In this document: one piece after another, positions 5,727 to 12,430 of the stretch
Layout of the letters: the number at the start of each line of letters is the position of its first letter
Numbering within the stretch: position 1 is the first letter of the stretch
IMG/VR virus record: IMGVR_UViG_3300005827_000084
Location: 1-21,840 of that record
From: a virus
DNA: 21,840 nucleotides
Direction: 5' to 3' (one strand)
Notes under the pieces: model-generated
What the model was told of the DNA's origin: nothing
Databases searched by the model: none
The model's input: only the letters and a program-made list of their open reading frames with translations
Made by a program: the position numbers and the translations under genes

Positions 5727-5754
5727 GAGAGCAGAGTTTCCAGCCTCTGCTCTC
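5727..5754 (+). terminator. Intergenic hairpin
   Basis: GAGAGCAGAG (5727-5736) pairs perfectly with CTCTGCTCTC (5745-5754), 10 bp with an 8-base loop. No T-tract follows. It resembles in size the hairpins at 2081 and 3490. Confidence 0.45.
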
Positions 5755-5804
5755 TAGCTTAGTAGTAGGAGGAGTTAGTAACCTAACTAAAACGGAGGTA
5801 GTTT

Positions 5805-6299
5805 ATGACAGAACAGACAGAGCAGTTAGAGCAGACAGGGCAGACAGAGTCCGCCAGGTTCACGGACCTCGACAAAATTCGAACGTTTCTCTTCGCGGGG
5901 AGGGCTGTTTTCACTCTCCTGAGTACGGGGACTGGAAACCGTTTCACTTTCCGAGTAGAGCGAGCGCCGGAATCAAACAGACGGAGTACCACAGATCCCG
6001 CGTATTTTGTCTCCCTACTCACAGGACCAGGGAAGTATTCATACCTGGGGCTGGTGACTCAGAGAACCGAGGGTAAACTGTTTTTTCGTCGGACAAAGGC
6101 CTCAGTAGCCCTAGAGGGAGCTGTTTCTCTCCGTGCCTTTTCGTGGTTTTTGGAGCAGGTATCCGCCAGGCGTCCCCTCCCCGAAAACGTTCGCTTCTAC
6201 CACGAGGGACAGTGCGCGAGGTGTGGGAGGCCGCTGACTACTCCTGAGTCTGTAGAGATCGGGATTGGCCCGGAGTGTTTGAAACGACTTTCGCAGTAG
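5805..6299 (+). CDS. DUF6011-type zinc-finger protein (164 aa)
   Basis: ATG with CGGAGG upstream. The C-terminal 30 residues carry C137-x2-C140-GRPLTTPESVEIGIGP-x-C158, the typical DUF6011 signature (CxxCGRxLTxPxSxxxGxGPxC), probably binding one metal ion with a nearby His. The first 110 residues hold beta-rich segments and an N-terminal TEQ-rich low-complexity stretch encoded by repeated CAGACAGAG-like DNA (about 5808-5850). DUF6011 domains occur at the ends of many phage and plasmid proteins; the role is not established, possibly DNA or protein binding. Confidence 0.85.
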   Translation: MTEQTEQLEQTGQTESARFTDLDKIRTFLFAGRAVFTLLSTGTGNRFTFRVERAPESNRRSTTDPAYFVSLLTGPGKYSYLGLVTQRTEGKLFFRRTKASVALEGAVSLRAFSWFLEQVSARRPLPENVRFYHEGQCARCGRPLTTPESVEIGIGPECLKRLSQ

Positions 6300-6307
6300 G
6301 AGAATGT

Positions 6308-6637
6308 ATGGAATTTTTGTGTACTAGAACAAGTGAGTGGTACGAGAAACCTTGCGAAGAGGCCTATGAAAAGGAATTTTTCCGTGTGGATGTAAGGTAT
6401 GCCACAAAACCGGAAGACATTCCCTGCTACAAAAACAACCCCTCTAAATGGTATGAAGAAGGCGAAAACCATAGAGTGGAAGGAGGAAAAATAAAACGAG
6501 ACCTCAAGAATAGAGGCTGGTTTATCGCTGTTGAGTCTCTTGAGGAGTTGGTTACTTTTATAAAGAAACATGGAAGAGTTATTGTCTCAGTTGAGGATAA
6601 CTCCACAATTGAAATTTATGACGACTACAGAGAATAG
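6308..6637 (+). CDS. Protein of unknown function (109 aa)
   Basis: ATG at 6308 is chosen because TAGGAG (6297-6302) sits just upstream; an in-frame ATG at 6275 lies inside the previous gene before that site. The protein is charged and aromatic (SEWYEKPCEEAYEKEFFRVDVRY, CYKNNPSKWYEEGENH) with a C-terminal beta-alpha-beta feel (FIAVESLEELVTFIKKHG, then VIVSVED). Base composition is more AT-rich than the upstream DUF6011 gene. Family not recognised. Confidence 0.8.
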   Translation: MEFLCTRTSEWYEKPCEEAYEKEFFRVDVRYATKPEDIPCYKNNPSKWYEEGENHRVEGGKIKRDLKNRGWFIAVESLEELVTFIKKHGRVIVSVEDNSTIEIYDDYRE

Positions 6638-6648
6638 GGAGGTGGAAA

Positions 6649-6849
6649 ATGGCAGAGGAACGAGAAACACTCAAACAGGTTTTAATGCGCAGAGACGGCT
6701 TGTCGTCTGAGGCTGCTGAGGACTTAATCCAGTCGGCTAGAGAGGAACTCTACGACCTGCTAGCTGTGGGAGAGACTGTAGATGATTCCGACTTTATGAT
6801 GGAGTGGTTTGGTCTGGAGGGCGACTTTATCGAGGATGTTTTAAACTGA
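6649..6849 (+). CDS. Conserved small helical phage protein (66 aa)
   Basis: ATG with GGGAGG upstream. It reads as two helices: LKQVLMRRDGLSSEAAEDLI followed by AREELYDLLAVGE, and an acidic C-terminus with EWFGLEGDFIEDVL. This arrangement (RDGLSxEEAExLIxxAREEL ... EEWFGLExDYxxDLL) is, from memory, a frequent small phage protein of unknown function. Probably cytoplasmic; no catalytic residues are apparent. Confidence 0.85.
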   Translation: MAEERETLKQVLMRRDGLSSEAAEDLIQSAREELYDLLAVGETVDDSDFMMEWFGLEGDFIEDVLN

Positions 6850-6864
6850 GAGAGGGGTTGTAAA

Positions 6865-7197
6865 ATGACTAATGAAGAAATTAAAGCTATGGTAGGTACT
6901 GAGTTTACCTACGTTTTTGAGGACGGAGACACCGTACGGGCATATATTAAAGCGTTTGACCCGAAAATCGGACTTACGTGCTTCACTCTAGAATCCAAGA
7001 GCCGTGACGGTTACTCGCCTACGTTGTGGAGAACCGACCTTTGTGCAGAAGATGGAACTTTTTGTGTAATGGCTGTAGACTTGGAATTTGCCGACCTTTC
7101 AGCAGTTATTGACAGAGTAGCAGAAATTAAGGCTACTGGAAGATACCAAGCAAATATCCCACAGTGTAAAGGATATTTCTTTGGCTGTGCTTTTTAA
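6865..7197 (+). CDS. Intact paralogue of the TGA-interrupted gene (110 aa)
   Basis: ATG with AGAGAGG upstream. Begins MTNEEIKAMVGTEFTYVFED and ends KGYFFGCAF, as does the interrupted copy at 5191. Alternating hydrophobic residues (FTYVFEDGDTVRAYIKAFD, LTCFTLESK) suggest a small beta-barrel or OB-like N-terminal half followed by a helix (DLSAVIDRVAEIKATG). Function unknown. Its presence shows that the family reading frame should be continuous. Confidence 0.83.
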   Translation: MTNEEIKAMVGTEFTYVFEDGDTVRAYIKAFDPKIGLTCFTLESKSRDGYSPTLWRTDLCAEDGTFCVMAVDLEFADLSAVIDRVAEIKATGRYQANIPQCKGYFFGCAF

Positions 7198-7228
7198 CTA
7201 ATCCGAGTTAAACAAAGGAGCTAAACCT

Positions 7229-7564
7229 ATGCCTGAAAACAAACTAACTTACTCAAACCCACGACTGGAGGCTATAATCGAAAACTGGCCCTCCGGAAAC
7301 CGGCGAGTCACGGCCACGTTTCTCGTAGAGGTTTCCGACCGAGGGGAGCGCGTTTCCCGGACCACGACCGGAGCGCCTAAAAAACTGACTTACGCCAAAA
7401 AAGCCAGGATCGTGGACGGCTCGGACGGGAGAACTTACTTACTCACCCTTACAGTTTATGGAGGAATTACTGTTTACCAGTCGAATATGAAGTTCGAGCA
7501 GGAGACTGTTTGGGCAGAGGCAGAGCCTGAGCGCTACAACGAACTCCTGAAACTATTCGCCTGA
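7229..7564 (+). CDS. Conserved small phage protein (111 aa)
   Basis: ATG with AAAGGAG upstream. The centre has TTTGAPKKLTYAKKARIVDG followed by SDGRTYLLTLTVYGGITVY, a pattern I have seen in small conserved phage proteins of unknown role. Predominantly beta strands, then a short C-terminal helix (AEPERYNELLKLF). Possibly a nucleic-acid-binding beta domain, but no direct evidence. Confidence 0.82.
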   Translation: MPENKLTYSNPRLEAIIENWPSGNRRVTATFLVEVSDRGERVSRTTTGAPKKLTYAKKARIVDGSDGRTYLLTLTVYGGITVYQSNMKFEQETVWAEAEPERYNELLKLFA

Positions 7565-7627
7565 GTTTTTGCTTTTGGTACGGTTTTTTCTGTAGTTTTA
7601 AACTAAACTAAGAAAGGAACACGCGTT

Positions 7628-7771
7628 ATGGGAAACTGGCTCTACTATCGTTGGCAGGAGGCTTTTGCGGTGAGTGGCACTCTCTCAGTTACTACGACTC
7701 TCGAATACGTGAGTGGTCGGATGAAGAAACTGACGGCTGAGAGGATTCAGAGTAACCTGAAACAGGACTGA
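7628..7771 (+). CDS. Very small protein of unknown function (47 aa)
   Basis: ATG at 7628 with AAGGA at 7614-7618. N-terminus MGNWLYYRWQEA resembles that of the 55-aa product at 3304 (WIDYRWEEG); the C-terminal half is a basic helix (GRMKKLTAERIQSNLKQD). Short but with a good ribosome site and in a gap otherwise unexplained. Function unknown. Confidence 0.6.
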   Translation: MGNWLYYRWQEAFAVSGTLSVTTTLEYVSGRMKKLTAERIQSNLKQD

Positions 7772-7811
7772 GAGTTTTTGCGGTTCAACCTACTGAGAGG
7801 AGAGAGGGAAA

Positions 7812-7973
7812 ATGCTAGCAAAAATTCTTAACATCCTGGGACTGATGTGTGCTTTAACTGCGTCGATAGGGTATATTAAGTCAGGAATTGCTAATCACAA
7901 TTACTTTATGACAGCAGTCGGAGTAGTAGGAGCAGTAGCAATGGCGTATCAATTTAACAAGGTAGCAAACTAA
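7812..7973 (+). CDS. Small two-span membrane protein (53 aa)
   Basis: ATG at 7812 with GAGAGG upstream. Two hydrophobic segments: ILNILGLMCALTASIGYI and YFMTAVGVVGAVAMAYQF, separated by KSGIANHN, with Lys at both ends. The two-helix hairpin and size are compatible with a class II holin-like protein, but no lysis genes are nearby, so this is only one possibility. It lies two genes before the end of the accessory block. Confidence 0.65.
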   Translation: MLAKILNILGLMCALTASIGYIKSGIANHNYFMTAVGVVGAVAMAYQFNKVAN

Positions 7974-7992
7974 ACGGAGGTTGAAAACAGTA

Positions 7993-8442
7993 ATGAAAGA
8001 CTTTGACTTGAACAAACTCGTAGAGGGGACTTTTCTGGAGGGACTGAGGACAGTCGAAACTAAAGACTCTGAGGCCCCTGTCCCGGAGGGAGCCGAGTTG
8101 ATCGGAGAGCTGTCGGAGTTGGAAAAACGGCTGTACTCCCTGGGGAGTGAGACACGGCAGAGGCACTCAGACGCTATCCTAGCCTTTGAGGTAGAGCGCG
8201 CTACTACTTTCCTTTCTGGAGTAGATGAAGAGCCGAGTGTTGTAAAGATTATAGAAATTTCTCTCCTCGCGAAATTCGCAGAGGCCTGTTTCTCCCTAAC
8301 CTGGAGTTTGGTTCGCTCGAGACTCGTAATTCCGGCAAATCTGTTCCTTGGGCCTGGGTGGAAACTCTATGCTCTCGCCCTGCGTAGCGAGGACCTGGAG
8401 GAGATGATGGCTAGTTTGGAAGAAGGGAGGTTAGTCCACTAA
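7993..8442 (+). CDS. Protein of unknown function (149 aa)
   Basis: ATG at 7993 is preferred; an in-frame TTG at 7981 touches the CGGAGG site (7975-7980), leaving no spacing. Mostly helical: acidic N-terminal third (EGLRTVETKDSEAPVPEG), a helix with SELEKRLYSLGSETRQRHSDAILAF, a more hydrophobic stretch (ISLLAKFAEACFSLTWSLV) and a final acidic helix (EDLEEMMASLEEG). Not recognised. It is the last gene before a large terminator hairpin. Confidence 0.8.
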   Translation: MKDFDLNKLVEGTFLEGLRTVETKDSEAPVPEGAELIGELSELEKRLYSLGSETRQRHSDAILAFEVERATTFLSGVDEEPSVVKIIEISLLAKFAEACFSLTWSLVRSRLVIPANLFLGPGWKLYALALRSEDLEEMMASLEEGRLVH

Positions 8443-8445
8443 ACA

Positions 8446-8501
8446 AAATCCCCCCGAAAAACTAGGAAAAGCAATAGTTTTTTCCTAGTTTTTTGGATTT
8501 T
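8446..8501. terminator. Strong intrinsic terminator, probably bidirectional
   Basis: Nested stems: AAAATCC (8446-8452) with GGATTTT (8495-8501), and AAAAACTAGGAAAA (8457-8470) with TTTTCCTAGTTTTT (8480-8493). Runs of T follow on both strands. It closes the accessory block. Confidence 0.8.
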
Positions 8502-8542
8502 CAGAAATTTTAACCTATCACTACTAAATGTTAAAAACTCTG

Positions 8543-8571
8543 TTGACACCTAATTAATAAATTGTTACTAT
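8543..8571 (+). promoter_or_regulatory. Sigma-70-like promoter P2
   Basis: TTGACA (8543-8548), a 17-bp AT-rich spacer and TACTAT (8566-8571). The leader of about 70 bases contains GCGGC/GCCGC (8601-8605/8611-8615). It drives the single gene at 8648. Confidence 0.75.
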
Positions 8572-8647
8572 TCAGGTGTTAGCAGGAAAGACCTAGCGAG
8601 GCGGCGAGAGGCCGCGAACAACCAAACCATACCAGAGAGGTAGATCA

Positions 8648-9178
8648 ATGAGTAACGTAGAGTCAGTTCAGATGGAAGACGGGTCGGTAGTCGAGTTCGC
8701 CGGTAAACGCCGGATGCTGAAAAACTCCTTCATCACCGACGAGGGCGAGGTCAAACTCCAGCTCGATTTCCGTAACGGTCGACAAGTCTCCATTGCCATT
8801 CCCCAGGAGATGATCCTGAAATTCGCGGCTCACGGTGCAGAGCAGAAATTCGGCGATACCACCGCCGGCCTTTCCGAAACCGACGATATGATTATGGCGG
8901 TCGAGAAACTCCAGGAACAGATCAACAAAGGTGAATGGTCCGCGAAACGCGAGAGCAACGGCATGGCCGGCACCTCGATTCTGCTCAAGGCACTTATCGA
9001 ACACACTGGTAAGACTGTCGAGCAGATCAAGCAGTTCCTCGAAGGTAAAACCCAGGCCGAGAAACTTGCCCTCCGGAATAACTCCAAAATCCGCCCGATC
9101 ATCGCCAGGCTCGAGGCCGAGAAAAACCTTAAAGGCACCCCGGTCGATACTGACGCCATGTTGGACGAGCTGGCCTAA
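8648..9178 (+). CDS. Probably highly expressed phage protein of unknown function (176 aa)
   Basis: ATG with GAGAGG upstream. It sits alone between its own promoter (8543) and a strong terminator (9201). The N-terminal half is beta-rich (SVVEFAGKRRMLKNSFITDE, VKLQLDFRNGRQVSIAIP), the second half helical (EKLQEQINKGEW, LLKALIEHTGKTVEQIKQF, KIRPIIARLEAEKNL) with the tail VDTDAMLDELA. Codon use is distinct: C-ending codons and CGN arginine dominate, whereas neighbours favour AGA, GGA and GTA. I recall similar uncharacterised proteins in other phages. A DNA-binding accessory role is conceivable but unproven. Confidence 0.88.
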   Translation: MSNVESVQMEDGSVVEFAGKRRMLKNSFITDEGEVKLQLDFRNGRQVSIAIPQEMILKFAAHGAEQKFGDTTAGLSETDDMIMAVEKLQEQINKGEWSAKRESNGMAGTSILLKALIEHTGKTVEQIKQFLEGKTQAEKLALRNNSKIRPIIARLEAEKNLKGTPVDTDAMLDELA

Positions 9179-9200
9179 GTCTATCGGCTTTTGTTGAACT

Positions 9201-9272
9201 AACCCCCTCTGGAACCCGCTCGCAGACTTTGGATTCGCCTCCCGGTCGTAGAGCCTCCAGAGGGGGTTTTTC
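9201..9272 (+). terminator. Strong intrinsic terminator with long loop
   Basis: AACCCCCTCTGGA (9201-9213) pairs perfectly with TCCAGAGGGGGTT (9256-9268), 13 bp, followed by TTTTTC. The 42-base loop is unusually long for an intrinsic terminator and may hold its own structure (GCTC/GAGC). Confidence 0.85.
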
Positions 9273-9386
9273 TTTTCCTTTTCTCTCCTCTAGTCCCTCC
9301 TTCCGCTAACCCTACCTAACACTTCTTTACTAATACAATAGTATTAAAACTTTTCAGTTTTGGCGCATTTCTCTGTTGCAAATCCC

Positions 9387-9414
9387 CCGGAATTATGTTT
9401 TAGTAATTCCACGG
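9387..9414. repeat. GGAATTA hairpin family, degenerate copy
   Basis: GGAATTA (9389-9395) pairs with TAATTCC (9404-9410), with flanking CC/GG separated by a bulge. Related to the hairpins at 895, 14391 and 17567. Confidence 0.45.
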
Positions 9415-9450
9415 TTTTAAATCAGATTAAAACAAAAGTTTAAAGTTGTA

Positions 9451-9479
9451 CTAACACTGAAGTATGAGAAGTTTATAAT
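9451..9479 (+). promoter_or_regulatory. Putative promoter P3 for the replication block
   Basis: Perfect -10 TATAAT (9474-9479) with CTAACA (9451-9456, 4 of 6 consensus bases) 17 bp upstream. It lies about 50 bp before the gene at 9527 and after a strong terminator, so a promoter here is expected. Confidence 0.6.
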
Positions 9480-9526
9480 CTACACGTACTACCAACTACT
9501 TAATCAAACTCAAGGGAGGCGAAACC

Positions 9527-9530
9527 GTGG
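9527..9530 (+). promoter_or_regulatory. GTG start region with the GGGAGGCGAA ribosome-site 10-mer
   Basis: GGGAGGCGAA lies at 9514-9523, just ahead of the GTG at 9527. The same 10-mer precedes starts at 961, 1642, 15653 and 19987. It decides the GTG start here. Confidence 0.6.
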
Positions 9531-10006
9531 GTGAGGAAGAACGGAAGTTAGAGCTGAACGTACTAGATGAGTTAGACCAATTGTTAGTGGAGAGCGTAGC
9601 TAGTTACGAGCAAAAGAAAAAATTGAAAAAACACAGTAGAGGTTACTCAGACCCAGGCTCGGACTCTGACGAGGACTATCTCTACGCTCCGCTAGATGAA
9701 GTTCCCACCTATGTAACACAGTTTTCTTGCGCTGTGTTTCTCCTCCTGACCTGTTCCCACTGCGGAGCAGAGTTCACACAGTTTTCCCACTTTGTAGAGT
9801 TCCAGGTTTGGTCCAGAGAGAGTAGCTCCAAACCCTCCTGCTGGCGGCGAGTAGACGTTCGTCCAGAGAGGTTAGCAGAACCGAGGTTTGTAGAGAGAGT
9901 AGTTCCAGGCTGTGAGTGTTGCTGTTCGACTGAGGGAGGGAGGTTGCTCGAACGGCCCGAGTGTAAGGTAGTAGAAACTGAGAGCAAGGAGAAACTAGAG
10001 AAATGA
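9527..10006 (+). CDS. Zinc-ribbon-like cysteine-rich protein (159 aa)
   Basis: GTG start with GGGAGGCGAA upstream. Acidic/basic N-terminal 60 residues, then LLLTCSHCGAEFTQF with C76-x2-C79, and a second cluster C129-x-C131-C132-C133. These pairs could bind zinc in a ribbon-like fold. The charged C-terminus (ETESKEKLEK) is helical. The product at 15653 has the same general layout of two Cys pairs, so they may be distant relatives. First gene of the replication operon; overlaps the next start by ATGA. Role unknown, perhaps regulatory. Confidence 0.8.
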   Translation: MGEEERKLELNVLDELDQLLVESVASYEQKKKLKKHSRGYSDPGSDSDEDYLYAPLDEVPTYVTQFSCAVFLLLTCSHCGAEFTQFSHFVEFQVWSRESSSKPSCWRRVDVRPERLAEPRFVERVVPGCECCCSTEGGRLLERPECKVVETESKEKLEK

Positions 10007-10365
10007 AACGCACAACCTTGTGTAGGCAGAAATCGTTTAAACTCATTAACTGGGTACAGGAACACACAGTGGAGACTCCGGAGGGGAAAGGTTTAGAGAA
10101 ATCAACTACCTTTTACGCGGGGCTGGCTAGTGAGGCTCTGGGGTTCCCCGTAACCAGCTATAATATTCGCGGAGTCTGCAAAAACTTCGGAATTGCCCTC
10201 GGCTGTCATAATAAAAAACGTTGTAAACATGATGACGACTCGACTGAGGAGCGTTTACACGAAACTGAGGGAATGGTCAGAAACCTGGGGGCTAGGGTTC
10301 TGAAACTCGAGTCGTTTTTAGCAGAGCAGTGGGGGAAAGACTTTACTGCTTTTCAACTAGACTGA
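10003..10365 (+). CDS. HTH-like putative DNA-binding protein (120 aa)
   Basis: ATG overlaps the preceding stop. Residues about 13-65 (KLINWVQEH ... TTFYAGLASEALGFPVTSYNI, then RGVCKNFGIALG) resemble small phage proteins with a winged-helix style fold in which ALGFxVTxxNI is followed by a recognition helix. The rest has a short basic/acidic linker and a heptad-rich helix (LGARVLKLESFLAEQW) that could dimerise. Probably a regulator or replication accessory protein acting on DNA; no target can be read from the sequence. Confidence 0.75.
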   Translation: MKRTTLCRQKSFKLINWVQEHTVETPEGKGLEKSTTFYAGLASEALGFPVTSYNIRGVCKNFGIALGCHNKKRCKHDDDSTEERLHETEGMVRNLGARVLKLESFLAEQWGKDFTAFQLD

Positions 10366-10379
10366 GTAGGGAGGTATTT

Positions 10380-10583
10380 GTGAGTAAACCACGTAGACTA
10401 CAGCGGAGTGTTGAGAAAACTATCTGTCTCGACGAAGACCTCGTTAGGAGTGTTGACCTACTCCTGTTTTCGGAGGTAGAGCGGAGAGTTCCGTTTGGAG
10501 CCTGGAAAGCGTTTCTGACGACCTGTATACAGGAAAAACTCGAAAAAATGAGAGCGGAAGTTATCACTAACACTAAAAACTAA
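10380..10583 (+). CDS. Ribbon-helix-helix-like small protein (67 aa)
   Basis: GTG at 10380 is chosen: GGGAGG lies at 10369-10374, whereas an in-frame ATG at 10329 falls within the previous gene without a site. The product is basic at the N-terminus (SKPRRLQRSVEK), then TICLDEDLVRSVDLLLF and EVERRVPFGAWKAFLTTCIQ, consistent with a strand-helix-helix fold. I recall similar proteins (SVPxxLLxRVDLxLFSEVExRVPYGAW) in several phages. Probable DNA-binding dimer. Confidence 0.75.
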   Translation: MSKPRRLQRSVEKTICLDEDLVRSVDLLLFSEVERRVPFGAWKAFLTTCIQEKLEKMRAEVITNTKN

Positions 10584-10612
10584 CTAAACAAAAAACTAGG
10601 GAGGCAACCCAC

Positions 10613-11941
10613 GTGTCACAACAAACCTTTGAGCTAAACTCTGAACAAAACGAAGCTGTTTCGAGAATGGCTGAGTTTCTCACTTCCTCTAGAGACAGTT
10701 TTTTCCTCCTCAACGGAGCTGCGGGGACTGGAAAAACAACGACTGTTAAAGAACTCGTAGCACGGACCAGAAACCTCGGGAAACTCGTTTTCACCGCCCC
10801 GACCAATAAAGCTACAAAAGTTTTGTCCTCGTTGTTTTCTGGCCTTACGTTTAACGGGGAGGAGGGAGAGGGGAGAGGCTACTACGCTGAGTGTCGGACT
10901 ATTTACTCTGTTTTAGGGTTGAGAATGGAGCCGAACGGAGCGATTAAAGAACTCACTCACCCGGACGATCCAATTGACCTTTCCGACTACCTCGCTGTAG
11001 TAGTGGACGAGGCCAGTATGATTAACACTCAGCTCTGGGAGTATATTCAGAACACCGCTGAGGAGCAGGGGGTTAAATTCGTGTTCCTCGGTGACGACGG
11101 ACAACTTCCCCCCGTGAAAGAAGCTCGTTCACCGATCTGGTCGCTGGAGCCGTTTACGCTGAAAAAAGTAATGCGCCACGATAACCAGATTCTCACGCTC
11201 GCCACGGCCCTTCGAAAAACGATGGACAGCTTCGCCCCTCAAATTAAACTAGTCTCTGACAATGACGGGACTGAGGGAGTGTGGAAGGTTCCCTCCACTA
11301 CCTTCGAAAATATGATTATTCAGGAGTGCGAAAGGGGTACATTCCAAACCCCCACCGGGGCAAAGGCGATCGCCTGGCGGAACGTTACCGTAGACGCTTT
11401 AAACAGTTTTATCCGTAGGAGAATCTGGGGAAACGCTGTCGGCGACTACTTCCCTGGAGACAGGATTATTGTCGTAGAGCCGATTATGCGAGAGGAAACT
11501 GTTAAAGACAGGAGGATTAAAAAAACTCTCGCAACTACTGATAGTGAGGCAACTGTCGAACGAACAGAAGTAGACAACCACCCACTCTACCCGAAGTTTC
11601 TCTGTCATCATATCGTAGCGCAGCTCGACGCCGGGAGTCCAATCGAACTGTGGGTACTTCATCCCGAGAGTTACAAAGCCTATCAGCTAGAAACTCAGAG
11701 ACTCTCCGCAGAGGCTAAAGTAATGCGTCATCTCTGGAAGGATTTCTGGAAATTTAAGGAAGCCTTTCACTCTATCCGCTACGGTTACGCTCTGACGGCC
11801 CACAGAAGCCAGGGTTCTACTTACGACAGAGTTTTCGTCAATGCCGGGGATGTTTTGAGAAACCCGAACAGGAGTGAGGCCTTTCGCTGTCTCTACGTTG
11901 CTTGCACGAGGCCGAGGAAACAACTGATTCTGCTTAGCTAG
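10613..11941 (+). CDS. SF1B DNA helicase, Dda/RecD-like (442 aa)
   Basis: GTG start with GGGAGG upstream. ATP-dependent 5'-3' DNA helicase by family. Visible motifs: Walker A G-AAGTGKT at about 35-42, motif Ia TAPTNKA at 61-67, Walker B VDEAS at 131-135, motif III GDDGQLPP at 160-167, motif V/VI region TAHRSQGST at about 395-403 and YVACTRPRKQLIL near the C-terminus. The length is that of the phage T4 Dda type, shorter than full RecD2 because it lacks a long N-terminal extension. Expected to act in phage replication or recombination with the nuclease, Sak4-like ATPase and ssDNA-binding protein encoded downstream. Confidence 0.95.
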   Translation: MSQQTFELNSEQNEAVSRMAEFLTSSRDSFFLLNGAAGTGKTTTVKELVARTRNLGKLVFTAPTNKATKVLSSLFSGLTFNGEEGEGRGYYAECRTIYSVLGLRMEPNGAIKELTHPDDPIDLSDYLAVVVDEASMINTQLWEYIQNTAEEQGVKFVFLGDDGQLPPVKEARSPIWSLEPFTLKKVMRHDNQILTLATALRKTMDSFAPQIKLVSDNDGTEGVWKVPSTTFENMIIQECERGTFQTPTGAKAIAWRNVTVDALNSFIRRRIWGNAVGDYFPGDRIIVVEPIMREETVKDRRIKKTLATTDSEATVERTEVDNHPLYPKFLCHHIVAQLDAGSPIELWVLHPESYKAYQLETQRLSAEAKVMRHLWKDFWKFKEAFHSIRYGYALTAHRSQGSTYDRVFVNAGDVLRNPNRSEAFRCLYVACTRPRKQLILLS

Positions 11942-11953
11942 GAGGATTAAACA

Positions 11954-12079
11954 ATGCTTAGTTTTTGTCTTTCTGCCTTACTCTCCCTCGTAGGAATAGC
12001 TCTAGTAGCTCTGCTAGTTTTTCTCTGTACGATGAGGTTTATTACTCGGATAGAGAGGCAGGAGGAGGAAAACCTGTGA
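11954..12079 (+). CDS. Very small membrane protein (41 aa)
   Basis: ATG at 11954 with GGAGG 8 bases upstream, directly after the helicase gene. MLSFCLSALLSLVGIALVALL followed by VFLCTM is one long membrane helix; the tail RFITRIERQEEENL is charged. Its stop overlaps the next start in GTGA and contains the next ribosome site. Function unknown. Confidence 0.7.
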   Translation: MLSFCLSALLSLVGIALVALLVFLCTMRFITRIERQEEENL

Positions 12080-12429
12080 AAACAGCGACAGAACTTTGCA
12101 GAGATAACCTTTACAAACGGCTGGGGGTAGAGCAAACTCCACGACAGAGGAAAGACCCTCAACTCCTAGCCGCTGAGATAAAGGCAATGACTAAAAAACT
12201 CGAGGAAATGGTGGAGTTAGCTAGACCTCGGTTAATTATGGGAGGTATTCGTTACGGGAGTGCGTGGAAACACGAGGCGTTGATGGATTACGTTGAGAGT
12301 AAACTCAGAGACTACCGAAAAACCGGAAATGCGGAACTTTTAGTAGACGTTTTCAACCTCGTTACAGTAGAGGCTCAGTTGAAAACCCACCCAAACTTTC
12401 ACTATAAACCGATAGACAGGAGAGACTAG
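12076..12429 (+). CDS. Conserved phage protein with GxRYGxxWKHEAL motif (117 aa)
   Basis: GTG at 12076 is chosen because GGAGGAGG (12061-12068) lies upstream; the frame is open further upstream but without a site. The C-terminal half (RYGSAWKHEALMDYVESKLR, DYRKTGNAELLVDVFNLVTVE, then HPNFHYKPIDRRD) matches, from memory, a family of uncharacterised phage proteins in which TGNxExLVDxxN is conserved. The helical pattern and conserved acidic/His residues are reminiscent of all-alpha nucleotide hydrolases, but I would not assign that activity. Confidence 0.83.
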   Translation: MKTATELCRDNLYKRLGVEQTPRQRKDPQLLAAEIKAMTKKLEEMVELARPRLIMGGIRYGSAWKHEALMDYVESKLRDYRKTGNAELLVDVFNLVTVEAQLKTHPNFHYKPIDRRD

Positions 12430-12430
12430 C

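Larger units (their letters stand above)
9273..9526. other. Non-coding spacer between the two terminator/promoter units
   Basis: Together with the terminator this gap of about 350 bases contains no convincing gene. It is AT-rich and holds a TAATAC/GTATTA inverted repeat (9331-9336/9341-9346), a member of the GGAATTA hairpin family at 9387-9414, and the promoter at 9451-9479. Confidence 0.6.

Noticed and set aside
8663-9159. Minus-strand frames of 113 and 109 aa
   Set aside because: Both are antisense shadows of the 176-aa gene at 8648, whose C-ending codon bias keeps the opposite strand open.
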